NCBI RefSeq assembly: GCF_014695385.1
Contig: NZ_JACJOD010000032.1
Coordinates: 124,001 to 188,000 of the forward strand
DNA length: 64,000 nt
Direction of reading: 5' to 3'
From: Trichocoleus sp. FACHB-46
Lineage (GTDB): Bacteria; Cyanobacteriota; Cyanobacteriia; FACHB-46
Positions 31,788 to 41,436 of this stretch are shown one piece after another. Position 1 is the stretch's first letter; every line of letters begins with the position of its first letter. Made by a program: the position numbers and the translations under genes. Under the pieces are notes generated by a model that did not search any database, was not told where the DNA came from, and was given only the letters and a program-made list of their open reading frames with translations.

Positions 31788-34700
31788 ATGCATATTCTTC
31801 ATGGTACTTGGATTCCAGAAGAGACAGCGAGCTTCGTCCAGAGTGGCGGATTCCATCTGTGGATCGAAACCACAGATACACTGCGACGGCGTAAGACAGC
31901 TCCACGCCTCCACTTAAATCATCTGCCACAAGAGAAGCTGGCAACATTTCTCACCGAATCCCTGGGTATCAAGCCTGCTGCCTATCAAACACTTGAAACC
32001 GCGATCGCGCCTAAATATTTCTTGCTGCCCACTGTAGGAGATCAACCTTGCCCTTCTCCAGAGCTAGCTCGTTACCTAGAACTGGAGCCACCGGAGCAAT
32101 GGCAGTGGCAATACTGGCAAGTAGATTGCTACCGTCCCACAGCCTATGTCAAAACTGGTAACTACAACCGTGCCTCTGTCACGAATGTCATTAGGTTGCT
32201 GAATGAGCTACACTTCATCGCCCTGCACAACTTAGCTGAGATTCAGTTGGGTGCGGATCTCCTATTCTGGTATCACTACACCCAATTCTTTAAGCAAATT
32301 ATTCTGCACGATCAATATATCCCAGCGCTGAAGTATCGATCGCTAACTCCGACAGAGCCACCTACTAAAGGCAAACGCAAAACGGCATCCCAAACCACCA
32401 CTAAGACCACTAAAACTGCGAAGAATAAGAGTAAAGCCACAACCAAAACAACACCCAAAGAATTTGAAATTTATCAAGGCTGGGAGATCCTCTCAGCTCG
32501 GTATGAAGCAGAATTAGAACGCTATGTAGAACTCATGCCTTTTGTTTGTGTAGCAGGTCGCGCAGAACCGCAAGAACCACCGCAATTCTACGACAAGATG
32601 ACCTTGCTGCGTCATTTCTCGGAGGTGCTGCTCGCAGAAATTGTCACCCATACTCCCACTTCTGCTGCCTTTGAGAAACAGATTAACGATACCTTGCTAG
32701 GCAGTTGCTTACATTCCGGACATCCCTGGCAACATCCAGAAGGGCTAACCCCATATCAGCAGTGGAAAACCTGGCGCGATCGCATTGGTCGTAGCCAAAC
32801 GGATCTACCCTTTTATTTATGTTTTCAGCTCCAATCTCCTGCCAAACCAGAGGATGCTTGGATACTAGAGTTTCAGGTGGCATCGCGGCAAGATCCCTCG
32901 GTGCAGATTCCCTTACAGGACTATTGGCGGCTCCGCACCAAGCGTCACAAGGCTCTAATTCAACAGTTTGGCGAAAACTTTGAGCAACACTTACTGATTC
33001 ATCTCGGTTATGCTGCTCGGATCTATCCGCAACTTTGGGCTGGCTTAGAAACTGATCAACCAGTTGGTATCTCTCTGGCGATCGCGGAGGCTTCTGCCTT
33101 TTTGCAAGAGTCAGCCTGGGTTTTGGAAGCAGCAGGCTATAAAGTTAGGGTGCCTGCTTGGTGGACTCCTCAAGGCTGGCGGCGAACCAAACTGCGGATG
33201 AAAGCGCGCGGTCGCACGTTGGGCGGAGATGACAAAAGTAAGAGTTACTTCTCGTTTGAAACCCTGGTGGATTATCGCTACGAACTGTCGATCGATGGCA
33301 AGCCTGTCAGTGAACAAGAGTGGCAAGAATTGGTCAATGCCAAAGCCTCGCTGGTGCAGTTTCGGGGGCAGTGGATGCAGCTCGACCAAGACAAGATGCA
33401 GCAGATGCTAGAGTTTTGGAAAAAACATCAGCATGAGCAGCCAGAGCTGAGTTTGCTCGATTTTATGAAGCTGTCCGGAGGCAGTGAGGATGGCATTGAG
33501 TTAGAAGTCGATCATGACGAAACCCTGGGGGAGATGCTGAGCAAGCTGAATGAAAAAAGCCATCTAGAGCTACTGCCCGATCCCAAAGCACTTCAGGGAA
33601 CGCTACGCACTTACCAAAAACGTGGTTTAGCGTGGTTACATTACCTCGAAACGCTGGGCCTGAATGGCTGCCTCGCGGATGATATGGGCATGGGCAAGTC
33701 GTTGCAGGTGATTGCTCGCTTGGTGCAAGAGCGGGAACAAGGGTCCAAAAAGTCTAAAAAATTGGTGCCGATTCCACCTACCTTACTGATTGCACCAACT
33801 TCAGTAGTAGGTAACTGGCAAAAGGAGATTGAGAAATTTGCTCCGCATCTCCGATCGCTCATTCATCACGGTAGCGATCGCCTCCAAAAGAAAGAAGAGT
33901 TTCAAGCTGCGATCGCCGACTGTGATGTCGTGATTACTTCCTATACCCTGGTTCGCAAAGATATTGCTCTGCTCTCAGAAGTAGAATGGCGACGGATTGT
34001 GATCGACGAAGCGCAGAACATCAAGAACCCCAAGGCGGCACAAACTAAAGCGATTTACAAACTGCCAGGGCAATATCGTCTTGCGCTTACAGGTACTCCA
34101 GTCGAAAATCGCTTGCTCGATCTGTGGTCAATTTTTAACTTCCTTAATCCTGGTTACTTGGGCAAAGAGTCGCAGTTTCGTCAATCCTTTGAAATTCCGA
34201 TTCAGAAAAATAATGATGTAATGCGTTCTGCCACGCTGAAAAAGTTGGTGGAACCCTTCATTCTGCGCCGCGTCAAAACCGATCCCTCGATTATTCAAGA
34301 TCTCCCTGACAAGCTAGAGCAAAAGCTCTACTGTAACCTCACCAAAGAGCAAGCGTCTCTTTACGAAGCCACCGTTAAAGACGTGGAAAAGCAACTGCAA
34401 GCAGCAGAAGGCATTCAACGCAAGGGTTTGATTCTTGCCACCTTAATGAAACTGAAGCAAATCTGTAATCATCCTATGCAGTTTTTGCAAGATGGCAGCG
34501 ACTTTACGCCAGAGCGATCGCATAAGCTAGAGCGCCTCACAGAGATGACCCAAGAAGCGATCGCAGAAGGAGAAAGCCTCTTGATATTTACCCAATTCGC
34601 AGAGATTGGTGAAGCTCTGGAGAAGTACCTCAAGCACACCCTCCGCTGCAATACTTTCTACCTCCACGGGGGCACCCCTCGCCCCAAACGAGAACAGATG

Positions 34701-35060
34701 ATCGCTGAGTTCCAAGACCCCAATACTGAACCCTCGGTTTTTGTGCTCTCCCTCAAAGCTGGAGGAGTTGGCATTACCCTAACCAAAGCCAACCATGTGT
34801 TTCATTTTGATCGCTGGTGGAATCCGGCGGTAGAAGACCAAGCCACCGATCGCGCCTTCCGGATTGGGCAAAAGAAGAATGTTTTTGTGCATAAATTTGT
34901 GGCGATCGGCACCTTGGAAGAACGCATTGACCAGATGATTGAAGATAAAAAGAAACTGGTGGGCGCGATCGTCGGGGCTGATGAGTCTTGGCTGACAGAA
35001 CTCGACAATGAAGCCTTTAAGCAACTCATTTCTTTGAATCGCAGTGCTGTGTTGGATTAA
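31788..35060 (+). CDS. SNF2-family DEAD/DEAH helicase-like ATPase
   Basis: I choose the ATG at 31788 (MHILHGTWIPEE); GTG and TTG codons at 31770-31775 are in frame upstream. Residues 1 to about 560 hold the SNF2-associated domain seen in bacterial SNF2 proteins, interrupted by a Lys/Thr-rich low-complexity stretch (about 200-230). The ATPase has Walker A-type ADDMGMGKSLQ, motif II DEAQ in VIDEAQNIKNP, motif III LTGTPVENR, motif V SLKAGGVGITLTKA and motif VI QATDRAFRIGQ. SNF2 proteins translocate on double-stranded DNA. The gene is followed after 8 bases by a SWIM protein, a frequent pairing in cyanobacteria. Its role next to Rsr is unknown. Confidence 0.9.
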   Translation: MHILHGTWIPEETASFVQSGGFHLWIETTDTLRRRKTAPRLHLNHLPQEKLATFLTESLGIKPAAYQTLETAIAPKYFLLPTVGDQPCPSPELARYLELEPPEQWQWQYWQVDCYRPTAYVKTGNYNRASVTNVIRLLNELHFIALHNLAEIQLGADLLFWYHYTQFFKQIILHDQYIPALKYRSLTPTEPPTKGKRKTASQTTTKTTKTAKNKSKATTKTTPKEFEIYQGWEILSARYEAELERYVELMPFVCVAGRAEPQEPPQFYDKMTLLRHFSEVLLAEIVTHTPTSAAFEKQINDTLLGSCLHSGHPWQHPEGLTPYQQWKTWRDRIGRSQTDLPFYLCFQLQSPAKPEDAWILEFQVASRQDPSVQIPLQDYWRLRTKRHKALIQQFGENFEQHLLIHLGYAARIYPQLWAGLETDQPVGISLAIAEASAFLQESAWVLEAAGYKVRVPAWWTPQGWRRTKLRMKARGRTLGGDDKSKSYFSFETLVDYRYELSIDGKPVSEQEWQELVNAKASLVQFRGQWMQLDQDKMQQMLEFWKKHQHEQPELSLLDFMKLSGGSEDGIELEVDHDETLGEMLSKLNEKSHLELLPDPKALQGTLRTYQKRGLAWLHYLETLGLNGCLADDMGMGKSLQVIARLVQEREQGSKKSKKLVPIPPTLLIAPTSVVGNWQKEIEKFAPHLRSLIHHGSDRLQKKEEFQAAIADCDVVITSYTLVRKDIALLSEVEWRRIVIDEAQNIKNPKAAQTKAIYKLPGQYRLALTGTPVENRLLDLWSIFNFLNPGYLGKESQFRQSFEIPIQKNNDVMRSATLKKLVEPFILRRVKTDPSIIQDLPDKLEQKLYCNLTKEQASLYEATVKDVEKQLQAAEGIQRKGLILATLMKLKQICNHPMQFLQDGSDFTPERSHKLERLTEMTQEAIAEGESLLIFTQFAEIGEALEKYLKHTLRCNTFYLHGGTPRPKREQMIAEFQDPNTEPSVFVLSLKAGGVGITLTKANHVFHFDRWWNPAVEDQATDRAFRIGQKKNVFVHKFVAIGTLEERIDQMIEDKKKLVGAIVGADESWLTELDNEAFKQLISLNRSAVLD

Positions 35061-35068
35061 AAGTAGCC

Positions 35069-35908
35069 ATGAAAAAACTTGTAAAAACCTGGTGGGGCAA
35101 TCGGTTTATTCAAGCCTTGGAAGAATTCAGCGATCCGAGTCGCTTGAGTCGAGGTCGCTCCTATGCCAACAGCAACCGTATCCTCCAGCTCGATATTATT
35201 GATTCTGTCATTCACGCGAAAGTTCGAGGCAACGTCAATCCCTATTTTGGCGTTTACAAAGAACCGACTTATACCATTGAGATTGTCATCCATCCCATTA
35301 GTCAGGCGCAATGGGCAGCGGCGATCGCTTACATTGCCTCTAAAGCCAGTTTCATCTCAAAACTGCTGCTCAATGAGATGCCAGATAACATCGAGGATGC
35401 CTTTCAAACCTTAGGATTGCATCTATTACCAAAGTCAAAACTAGATTTTGAAACGCACTGCTCCTGTCCCGATTGGGGTAATCCTTGCAAGCATGTGGCT
35501 GGGGTTTATTATCGCGTTGCCAAAGATCTCGATCGCGATCCCTTTCTTCTGTTTGAGTTGCGAGGGTTACCCAGAAAACAACTACATGCCGAGCTAGCCA
35601 AATCACCTTTAGGCCAAGCCCTGATTGCAGAACTGAACGCCGAAGCGAGTGCGCCTTTCCCTGTGACTTCCTACTACACTCGACCTCAACTCACGGCGTT
35701 GCCACAGGAGATCAATCCTAAAACTTTTTGGCAGGGAGAGAAACCATTTCCTAAAACTGTTGAAGTACTGCCGCCTAGCACCGTTTCAGGCATTTTGGTC
35801 AAAAAGCAGGGAGACTTTCCCGCCTTTTGGCAAAAGGACCACTCGTTTATTGCAACGATTGATGAACTATACGATCGCGTTAAAACAAAAAATCGCGACT
35901 TGCTATAA
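35069..35908 (+). CDS. SWIM zinc-finger protein
   Basis: The 279-residue protein carries the SWIM metal site HCSCPDWGNPCKHVAG (Cys-x-Cys...Cys-x-His, about residues 130-145), which binds zinc and mediates DNA or protein contacts. The N-terminus WWGNRFIQALEEFSDPSRLSRGRSY is the typical opening of SNF2-associated SWIM proteins. It follows the SNF2 gene by 8 bases and surely belongs to the same operon. It probably acts as the accessory subunit of that ATPase, by inference from gene order. Confidence 0.9.
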   Translation: MKKLVKTWWGNRFIQALEEFSDPSRLSRGRSYANSNRILQLDIIDSVIHAKVRGNVNPYFGVYKEPTYTIEIVIHPISQAQWAAAIAYIASKASFISKLLLNEMPDNIEDAFQTLGLHLLPKSKLDFETHCSCPDWGNPCKHVAGVYYRVAKDLDRDPFLLFELRGLPRKQLHAELAKSPLGQALIAELNAEASAPFPVTSYYTRPQLTALPQEINPKTFWQGEKPFPKTVEVLPPSTVSGILVKKQGDFPAFWQKDHSFIATIDELYDRVKTKNRDLL

Positions 35909-35997
35909 TCTTAGCGATTGTGGAGCCTGTCCTAGCCCTTAGTGCTTTTGTAGCCTTTAGCTAGCTCTAATATCACCACCCCGCCCCCAGCAGGTCT

Positions 35998-36990
35998 ATG
36001 CAAGCAATCCCCCACCTCTCCTTACCCTCTGATTCCACCGCTGCTCAGACAGAGTTTGCTTATCAACTCTTTGATGCGCTTTTTAGGGTGGGTGTGGCCT
36101 ATGTTCCTGTATTACCCTTAATGCAGGACGCTGTTTTATTCAACAGCTTGCGAGACTTTTTTGCCCTCAGCGATTTACAGAAGCGATCGCTAGCTCAACA
36201 GTTATCATCTCCCTGGCAAGGTGTGTTTCTCCCTCTGGGACAGGAGCAACTCAGCGATGAAAATGAAGACTACAAAGAAGTGTTAGATCTCAATCTAGAG
36301 AATGGCACTTATGCTCAATGGCTTCAGCGTTGGGGAACGCACTCCTATACAGATTCAAGCAGCCTAGAAGAGATTCCTCCTCACTCAGAAGAACTGGCTA
36401 GGCTAACAGCTCAACTTTATAAAATCTTTCATGCCTTTCAGGAACAGGCTAATCGAGTTTTAGCGGCCCTTGAAATAGTCTATCAGCAGCCTCCGAATAG
36501 TTTGGTGAAGCAGCATGGTCAGAACAGTACTCTACGGCTCCTCCATTATCCTCCTGCCCCTCACTTTACCCTCGGCTCGGTTCGCCTGGGAGCCCATCAA
36601 GATTACTCTGGAATTACTCTGCTTTGGCAAGATTCCACCGGAGGCCTAGAAGTTTTGACTCCTAACTATGAATGGGTCGCTGTAGATATTCCACCTGGTT
36701 GCATTGGAGTGCTTGCTGGTGAGGTGATGCAACGCTGGAGCGGAGATACAATTCATGCAGCTCCGCATCGAGTTCGGATTACGGATGCTCAACAACTTCA
36801 GAAGACTAGATACTCGATCGCCTTCTTTTGTGAAACCAATCATGATTGTGTGGTCTATCCAGGTTCACTAATCAGCGAGCCGAGTTTAGCAGACACGCCC
36901 ATCGTGATTCAGGAATTCCTCGATCGCAAGTATGACCAAATTCAGAATCAAACAGCTTCAAACGTAAGCTCCGATAAAGCTGTAAATTAA
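35998..36990 (+). CDS. 2-oxoglutarate/Fe(II) oxygenase, isopenicillin N synthase-like
   Basis: The 330-residue protein has the N-terminal DIOX_N part (FAYQLFDALFRVGVAYVPV, then a SDLQKRSL helix). The double-stranded beta-helix domain has iron ligands HQD in LGAHQDYSGITLLW (about His200/Asp202), the distal His in IHAAPHRVRI (about 257) and the 2OG-binding Arg two residues on. The order matches plant- and cyanobacterial-type small-molecule dioxygenases. Substrate unknown. Its last 33 bases overlap the convergent DUF1634 gene. Confidence 0.85.
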   Translation: MQAIPHLSLPSDSTAAQTEFAYQLFDALFRVGVAYVPVLPLMQDAVLFNSLRDFFALSDLQKRSLAQQLSSPWQGVFLPLGQEQLSDENEDYKEVLDLNLENGTYAQWLQRWGTHSYTDSSSLEEIPPHSEELARLTAQLYKIFHAFQEQANRVLAALEIVYQQPPNSLVKQHGQNSTLRLLHYPPAPHFTLGSVRLGAHQDYSGITLLWQDSTGGLEVLTPNYEWVAVDIPPGCIGVLAGEVMQRWSGDTIHAAPHRVRITDAQQLQKTRYSIAFFCETNHDCVVYPGSLISEPSLADTPIVIQEFLDRKYDQIQNQTASNVSSDKAVN

Positions 36991-37392
36991 TCCTGTGAGC
37001 ACCAGTAAGGTGATTACGGTATAAGTCAAATCTCGCCAGCGCAAAAAAGTCACCAACGACAAAATTACACGGGTGATCGGCGTGGCAATCAGGAGCAGGA
37101 GACCAAGCTGAATCAGCCCCCGTGCCCGCCCCGCTAGCACTGCTGCCACTATGCCCGCAGGAGAACGGAAGATATCTGGTTCTCCTCGAAAAACGTGATA
37201 ATCAACAGGTTCTGCACCATGACGAATCAAATACCAAATGCCGCCGATGCAAACGATCGCGCTGGCTGTTAATACTCCATAACTGAGCAGATAACTAATC
37301 CATTGCCCCAGTTTTTGCTCACGAGCCGCAAAGATAGGATTGCACTCTTTAGCGCTTGAATTTGGTTGTGTCTCTGAGTCCAGTTCGCGCAT
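36958..37392 (-). CDS. DUF1634 membrane protein, TauE partner
   Basis: The 144-residue protein has three membrane segments: about 33-55, 91-115 and 121-142. A periplasmic-looking loop (HVFRGEPDIFRSPAGIV) lies between the first and second. DUF1634 is typically encoded right after TauE/SafE-family exporters, and here the two genes are directly adjacent (37392/37393). A helper or regulatory subunit role is inferred from this pairing. Confidence 0.85.
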   Translation of the reverse strand: MRELDSETQPNSSAKECNPIFAAREQKLGQWISYLLSYGVLTASAIVCIGGIWYLIRHGAEPVDYHVFRGEPDIFRSPAGIVAAVLAGRARGLIQLGLLLLIATPITRVILSLVTFLRWRDLTYTVITLLVLTGLIYSFIGAYV

Positions 37393-38229
37393 CTAAAGCC
37401 CTCCTGCCAAGCTGTTGTAGACCATTCTCAAAGCCATGACAACGAGCACGAGACTAAACAGAATCCTCAAAATTTGCGTTTTGGCACCAATCAACACTTT
37501 TGCGCCTAAAAGCGCACCTGGCAGCACACCTAGCATCACTGGCATTGACAAACCTGGATCGATGTACCCCCTTGCCAAATACACGCCTGCTGAGGCGGCT
37601 GCGGTCACTCCGATCATGAAGTTGCTGGTAGTAGTAGAAACCTTAAATGGCAGTCGCATCGCTTGATCCATCGCCAACACTTTCAGCGCGCCTGAGCCGA
37701 TGCCCAGTAGTCCAGAAAGCACTCCTGCCACAAACATGACCCCAAATCCTGTTGGCACTGCCGCCGCTTGATAAGCCATTAAGCCGTCTGGGGTAGGACA
37801 GGTGCCACTGAGCTTGAGCTGAACGACTAGTGGATCAACAGTTTCACTCGCAACATATTCAGAGCGTGGCTGTTGAGCGAGATAAGCGGAGTAGAGGAGC
37901 ACCACCGCCAGCACCACAGTTAAGGCTTTAATAGAAACCCAAGTTGCTAAAAAAGCTCCGGCGATCGCACCAATGGTCGTAGCAACTTCTAGAAACATGC
38001 CTAAGCGTAGATTGGCAAAGCCCTGTCGGATGTAGGTTGAGGCCGCACCAGAGGACGTGGCAATCACGGAAACTAAAGAAGCACCGATCGCATAACGAAT
38101 ATCCACCCCAAACACTGAAGTGAGTAAAGGGACAATGACTACGCCGCCGCCCAAGCCCGTCAGTGAGCCTAAAAAACCAGCAATTAACGAGCCCAACCAA
38201 ACCAGTAACGAAAACTCTAGAATGCTCAA
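37393..38229 (-). CDS. TauE/SafE-family anion permease
   Basis: The 278-residue protein has about eight membrane segments in two related halves. The first half carries GSLTGLGGGVVIVPLLTSVFGVD and the second GVLSGLLGIGSGALKVLA, the paired Gly-rich signatures of TauE/SafE. Family members move sulfite, sulfoacetate and other organic anions, usually outward. The substrate here is not predictable. It forms a two-gene operon with the DUF1634 gene. Confidence 0.88.
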   Translation of the reverse strand: MSILEFSLLVWLGSLIAGFLGSLTGLGGGVVIVPLLTSVFGVDIRYAIGASLVSVIATSSGAASTYIRQGFANLRLGMFLEVATTIGAIAGAFLATWVSIKALTVVLAVVLLYSAYLAQQPRSEYVASETVDPLVVQLKLSGTCPTPDGLMAYQAAAVPTGFGVMFVAGVLSGLLGIGSGALKVLAMDQAMRLPFKVSTTTSNFMIGVTAAASAGVYLARGYIDPGLSMPVMLGVLPGALLGAKVLIGAKTQILRILFSLVLVVMALRMVYNSLAGGL

Positions 38230-38386
38230 CCGTTCTATCCCCGCTTTTGGGACATTGTGCCTAATTTAATTCTAAATAGGCTGTAGCGTCTGTTCCAAAA
38301 GCGCAATAGTTGTATGCAACAGTTGTCATAAATTATGGGTAGTTCATGTAATGAAGCGATCGCCTTCATTTCACGTCTGATTCAAC

Positions 38387-39118
38387 TTATTCAATAGAAT
38401 TAACATTAAAAGGGAAGTAGACAGAATAGTTATTGCTCTTGGGGGACTGCTCATCGCCCACCTTGATCTCCTGCAATTGCTGCTGAGCAATGGGTAGAAT
38501 GCTGACCTTGAGTTCGTTCAGCGATCGCTGCTGTTGCTGCAAGACAGGTAGCACGGTCGATTTCATTTCATTCAGGCTATGCTGTTGTTCTTTCACAATC
38601 AGAGTCAATTCTTTCAATTGCTGCGCTTGTAGAGTATCTATTTTTTCATGTAGCAATCCAATGTCATATCCTGCTTTTAAGTTGACTTGGCGGTCATATT
38701 CAGATTTTTCTCGCTCCGCATCTGACTGACGGTTCTGACTCATCAACACAATTGGGGCGGTGTAAGCTGAGGCAAAGGAGAACACTAAATTGAGCAAGAT
38801 AAACGGTTGTTCATCCCAATGGGGCACTCCAGGCATCAAGTTGAAGGTTACCCAGCCTGTGAGTATCGTCGTTTGTCCAATCAGAAATCCCCAAGACCCC
38901 ACTTTGGCAGCCAGTTTATCAGCAACTCGTTGGCCTGTGGTCAGCTTTTGCGGTTGCGAGCGTTGTTGCTCAATCTCTTGCAAAGCTGTGTATGTTTTTT
39001 TCTGTCTCAACTCAATTACTTTATTTTCTTTAACCGTGTTTGCCTGTTGGGTGGATTGTTGTGCTCTCATAATTAACCTATTGAAGAGTTGGGTGAGTTC
39101 TGTATGAGCTGTTGACAT
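38387..39118 (-). CDS. DUF1003 membrane protein
   Basis: From the ATG at 39118 (a TTG at 39127 is in frame upstream) the protein has about 243 residues. The DUF1003 core is VADKLAAKVGSWGFLIGQTT followed by the segment with PGVPHWDEQPFILLNLVFSF and the polar helix QNRQSDAEREKSEYD. Two membrane segments are seen. After it comes a Gln-rich coiled-coil tail with two copies of a LNE-(M/L)-K-x-(T/S)-(V/I)-LP unit. Function is unknown for the family. Confidence 0.85.
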   Translation of the reverse strand: MSTAHTELTQLFNRLIMRAQQSTQQANTVKENKVIELRQKKTYTALQEIEQQRSQPQKLTTGQRVADKLAAKVGSWGFLIGQTTILTGWVTFNLMPGVPHWDEQPFILLNLVFSFASAYTAPIVLMSQNRQSDAEREKSEYDRQVNLKAGYDIGLLHEKIDTLQAQQLKELTLIVKEQQHSLNEMKSTVLPVLQQQQRSLNELKVSILPIAQQQLQEIKVGDEQSPKSNNYSVYFPFNVNSIE

Positions 39119-39555
39119 GGGCTGCAATTCAGCTTGTTATCAACATAAAGCCAGTTCAGAAATAAAAGCAAATGCTCTTTTTTCTTAAAACGATAAGTTG
39201 AAGTAATGCTATCCAAAGAGAAGGCTAAGGATGCAAGATGCCCATCTTGGAAGGCAAGCGTAGCTGTGTTTGCAGATATCAATCACTTCAAGTTATCTTC
39301 TCAACAAAAAAGAATGTTTGCTTTTATCGAATAGGCTTCCTAGAGTGAGACTATGTTTTTCGTAGCCAGTCTTCACTGAACTCTATCAAGAGCAATCAAC
39401 TTAGTTGGGATAGCAGGTAACGTAAATTCCCTCTCTAAGTTGCAGCGAGTCGCAGTCATGCCACCCCCAGCGATCGCCTAACAGATCGCCTCACTCAAGC
39501 TTGGTATTTCCCCATCCCAGCCTTAAAAATTTTCAGACCAACCGGAGTAAAGCCC
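39119..39555. other. Intergenic region, nothing recognised
   Basis: About 430 bases between divergent genes. A T-rich and A-rich stretch without strong hairpins, repeats or promoter consensus. Confidence 0.35.
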
Positions 39556-40176
39556 ATGAAATTATTCAAAGTCGTTCTTGTCGCCTTAGTACTGCTAGTC
39601 AATTTGGTCATTGCTCCTGCTTCCTGGGCAGACCGACCCAAACTCACTAATACTCCTGAATACACAGAAGTAACCCAGGCGATCAATAGTCTCCTGCAAG
39701 TCAAAAGTGCACCCAACCGATCGGGCTTAGCTCCCGACGAGATTGAGCAACAACTCGGTGAGTTGAAACTGCAAAAGTATATCCTCGAAACTGCAACGGA
39801 GTGGGCGCAATGCCGCAATAACACAGGTAAGACTTTGGCAGTCTATGCTCACAAAGCCAAGAAAGCAGCTCAACCCAGCACCCTCTACTATCTAGGGAGT
39901 GGCAAAATTACAGATGATGACTGGAATTGCGATGGTGTCTACTTACCCAGTGGGGCTCTAATCGCGAATCGAGATCAACCCTTGGCTGAACCTCTGGCGC
40001 TCAAAGTTACCCCTGGCACTCAACTCATTGCCAAGAATGATCCTGAAACAGGTTTGCTGGAATTCAATGTCAATCCCGCGCAAGTGTTCCGGGCTGGTGA
40101 AACAAATTGGTCCATTCCTAACCTGTCTCAAGCCAACATTGACGCTAAAGTACCCAATGCCCCAATCGAAGACTAA
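39556..40176 (+). CDS. Secreted protein of unknown function, paralogue A
   Basis: A 206-residue protein with a signal peptide (MKLFKVVLVALVLLVNLVIA, cleavage near ASWA-DRP). The mature part has conserved blocks shared with the protein at 41437: WAQCRNNTGKTLAVY with one Cys, DDDWNCDGVYLP with a second Cys, PGTQLIAKNDPETG and SIPNLSQANIDAKVPNAP. The two Cys residues probably form a disulphide in the periplasm (inference). No named family recognised. Confidence 0.75.
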   Translation: MKLFKVVLVALVLLVNLVIAPASWADRPKLTNTPEYTEVTQAINSLLQVKSAPNRSGLAPDEIEQQLGELKLQKYILETATEWAQCRNNTGKTLAVYAHKAKKAAQPSTLYYLGSGKITDDDWNCDGVYLPSGALIANRDQPLAEPLALKVTPGTQLIAKNDPETGLLEFNVNPAQVFRAGETNWSIPNLSQANIDAKVPNAPIED

Positions 40177-40234
40177 CCTGATTTTCTCTCGGTATTTGGG
40201 AAAAGTAGCTGATGTAGGTAGTTAGGAAACAGGC

Positions 40235-40939
40235 ATGTTAGAGCAAGTGACAAATACTGTAGGGATGGCTTTCTCCCCCAATACGCTGGGAGTCTTATTG
40301 GCCCTGGTTGCTTTAGAAACGGTACTCTCTGCTGATAATGCAGTCGCCTTAGCGGCTCTAGTTCAGCCACTACCCGATCCTAAACATCAGCAGCAAGCCT
40401 TAAACTGGGGCCTGGCAGGTGCCTTCATCCTACGGATCGCTTTGCTCTTTACTGCCACCTGGGTCATTCGATTCTGGCAGGTAGAATTAGCGGGGGCGCT
40501 TTATTTACTGTGGTTAGTTGGCAAACATTTCTGGACAAAGTTTTCCGTCAGCTCAGCCTTCAATGACCCCAGTACTGAACCACCAGTATCCGGTTCGCTT
40601 TGGCAGCTAATCGCCTTAATTGCTTTAACGGATTTAGCGTTCTCCCTAGATAGCGTTACAACTGCGATCGCTATCTCTGATAACACCTGGATTGTCCTCA
40701 CAGGTTGCATTATTGGTATCTTGACTCTCCGCTTTTTAGCAGGCTTGTTTGTGCAATGGCTAGAACGCTTTACCTACCTCCAGGATGCGGCTTACTTAAC
40801 CGTTTTAGGAGTAGGATTGCGGCTGCTATGTAAAGCGTTGCAACCCGATTCAGTACCACCTGAGTGGATTGTATTGACCATGATTGCCGTACTGTTTACC
40901 TGGGGATTTTCTAAGCGTACAGCCTCGCTAGAAACCTAG
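40235..40939 (+). CDS. TerC-family membrane protein
   Basis: The 234-residue protein has about seven membrane segments. The family signatures are LVALETVLSADNAVALAALV near the start and LIALTDLAFSLDSVTTAIAI in the second half, each with the acidic residue of the ion-binding fold. TerC proteins are linked to manganese homeostasis and metalation of exported proteins; in plants and cyanobacteria relatives affect thylakoid biogenesis. It lies between the two paralogous secreted protein genes. Confidence 0.88.
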   Translation: MLEQVTNTVGMAFSPNTLGVLLALVALETVLSADNAVALAALVQPLPDPKHQQQALNWGLAGAFILRIALLFTATWVIRFWQVELAGALYLLWLVGKHFWTKFSVSSAFNDPSTEPPVSGSLWQLIALIALTDLAFSLDSVTTAIAISDNTWIVLTGCIIGILTLRFLAGLFVQWLERFTYLQDAAYLTVLGVGLRLLCKALQPDSVPPEWIVLTMIAVLFTWGFSKRTASLET

Positions 40940-41071
40940 GAACGATAGTAAAACGATAGTAACTGCTGATGCTGATTAGAAAACATATCCTGATCAGCGC
41001 AGAACCAGAAAAGTGATAACAAGTGGGTGCAGGCGCAGATCGTTTAACAAACTCAGGGATAGAACTAGATT

Positions 41072-41389
41072 ATGTCTCGCCCTCGAATTCAAATTCTTCC
41101 TCACTTGGCCCATGCAGAACTAGTGCGTCGTCAAGAGGAATGCCAAGACCCCAAAACCAAAAACTACTGGCTCACCATTCAACTTTTGAGTCAACCGCAT
41201 ATACCAATGACAGTAGAACAAGTTGCCGAAATTTTAGGCTTTTCTACCGATTGGGTGCGTAAACTAGCAGGTCGATATAATCGGCTGGGACCCGTCCGTT
41301 TCATAGATAGTCATCAACGGCGGGACAAAGTCTACAAAACCACTTGGCAGAGTTCTGAGCATACGTTAGAGACGTTATTCAGCACATAA
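41072..41389 (+). CDS. Helix-turn-helix protein derived from an IS630-type transposase
   Basis: The 105-residue protein has a HTH (PMTVEQVAEILGFSTDWVRK) followed by LAGRYNRLGPVRF, which resembles the N-terminal DNA-binding domain of IS630-family transposases (RYN-x-x-GP). No DDE catalytic domain follows within the next kilobase, and no terminal inverted repeats were seen. It is either a domesticated DNA-binding protein or a truncated transposase. The intact frame with a normal stop favours a retained gene. Confidence 0.6.
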   Translation: MSRPRIQILPHLAHAELVRRQEECQDPKTKNYWLTIQLLSQPHIPMTVEQVAEILGFSTDWVRKLAGRYNRLGPVRFIDSHQRRDKVYKTTWQSSEHTLETLFST

Positions 41390-41436
41390 TCGCCATAGTT
41401 TCAGCATCAACCCAATTTGTGAATAGGAGATCTCGT

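Noticed and set aside
41072-41389. Complete IS630 insertion sequence
   Set aside because: No catalytic DDE domain and no terminal inverted repeats or target duplication around the HTH frame.
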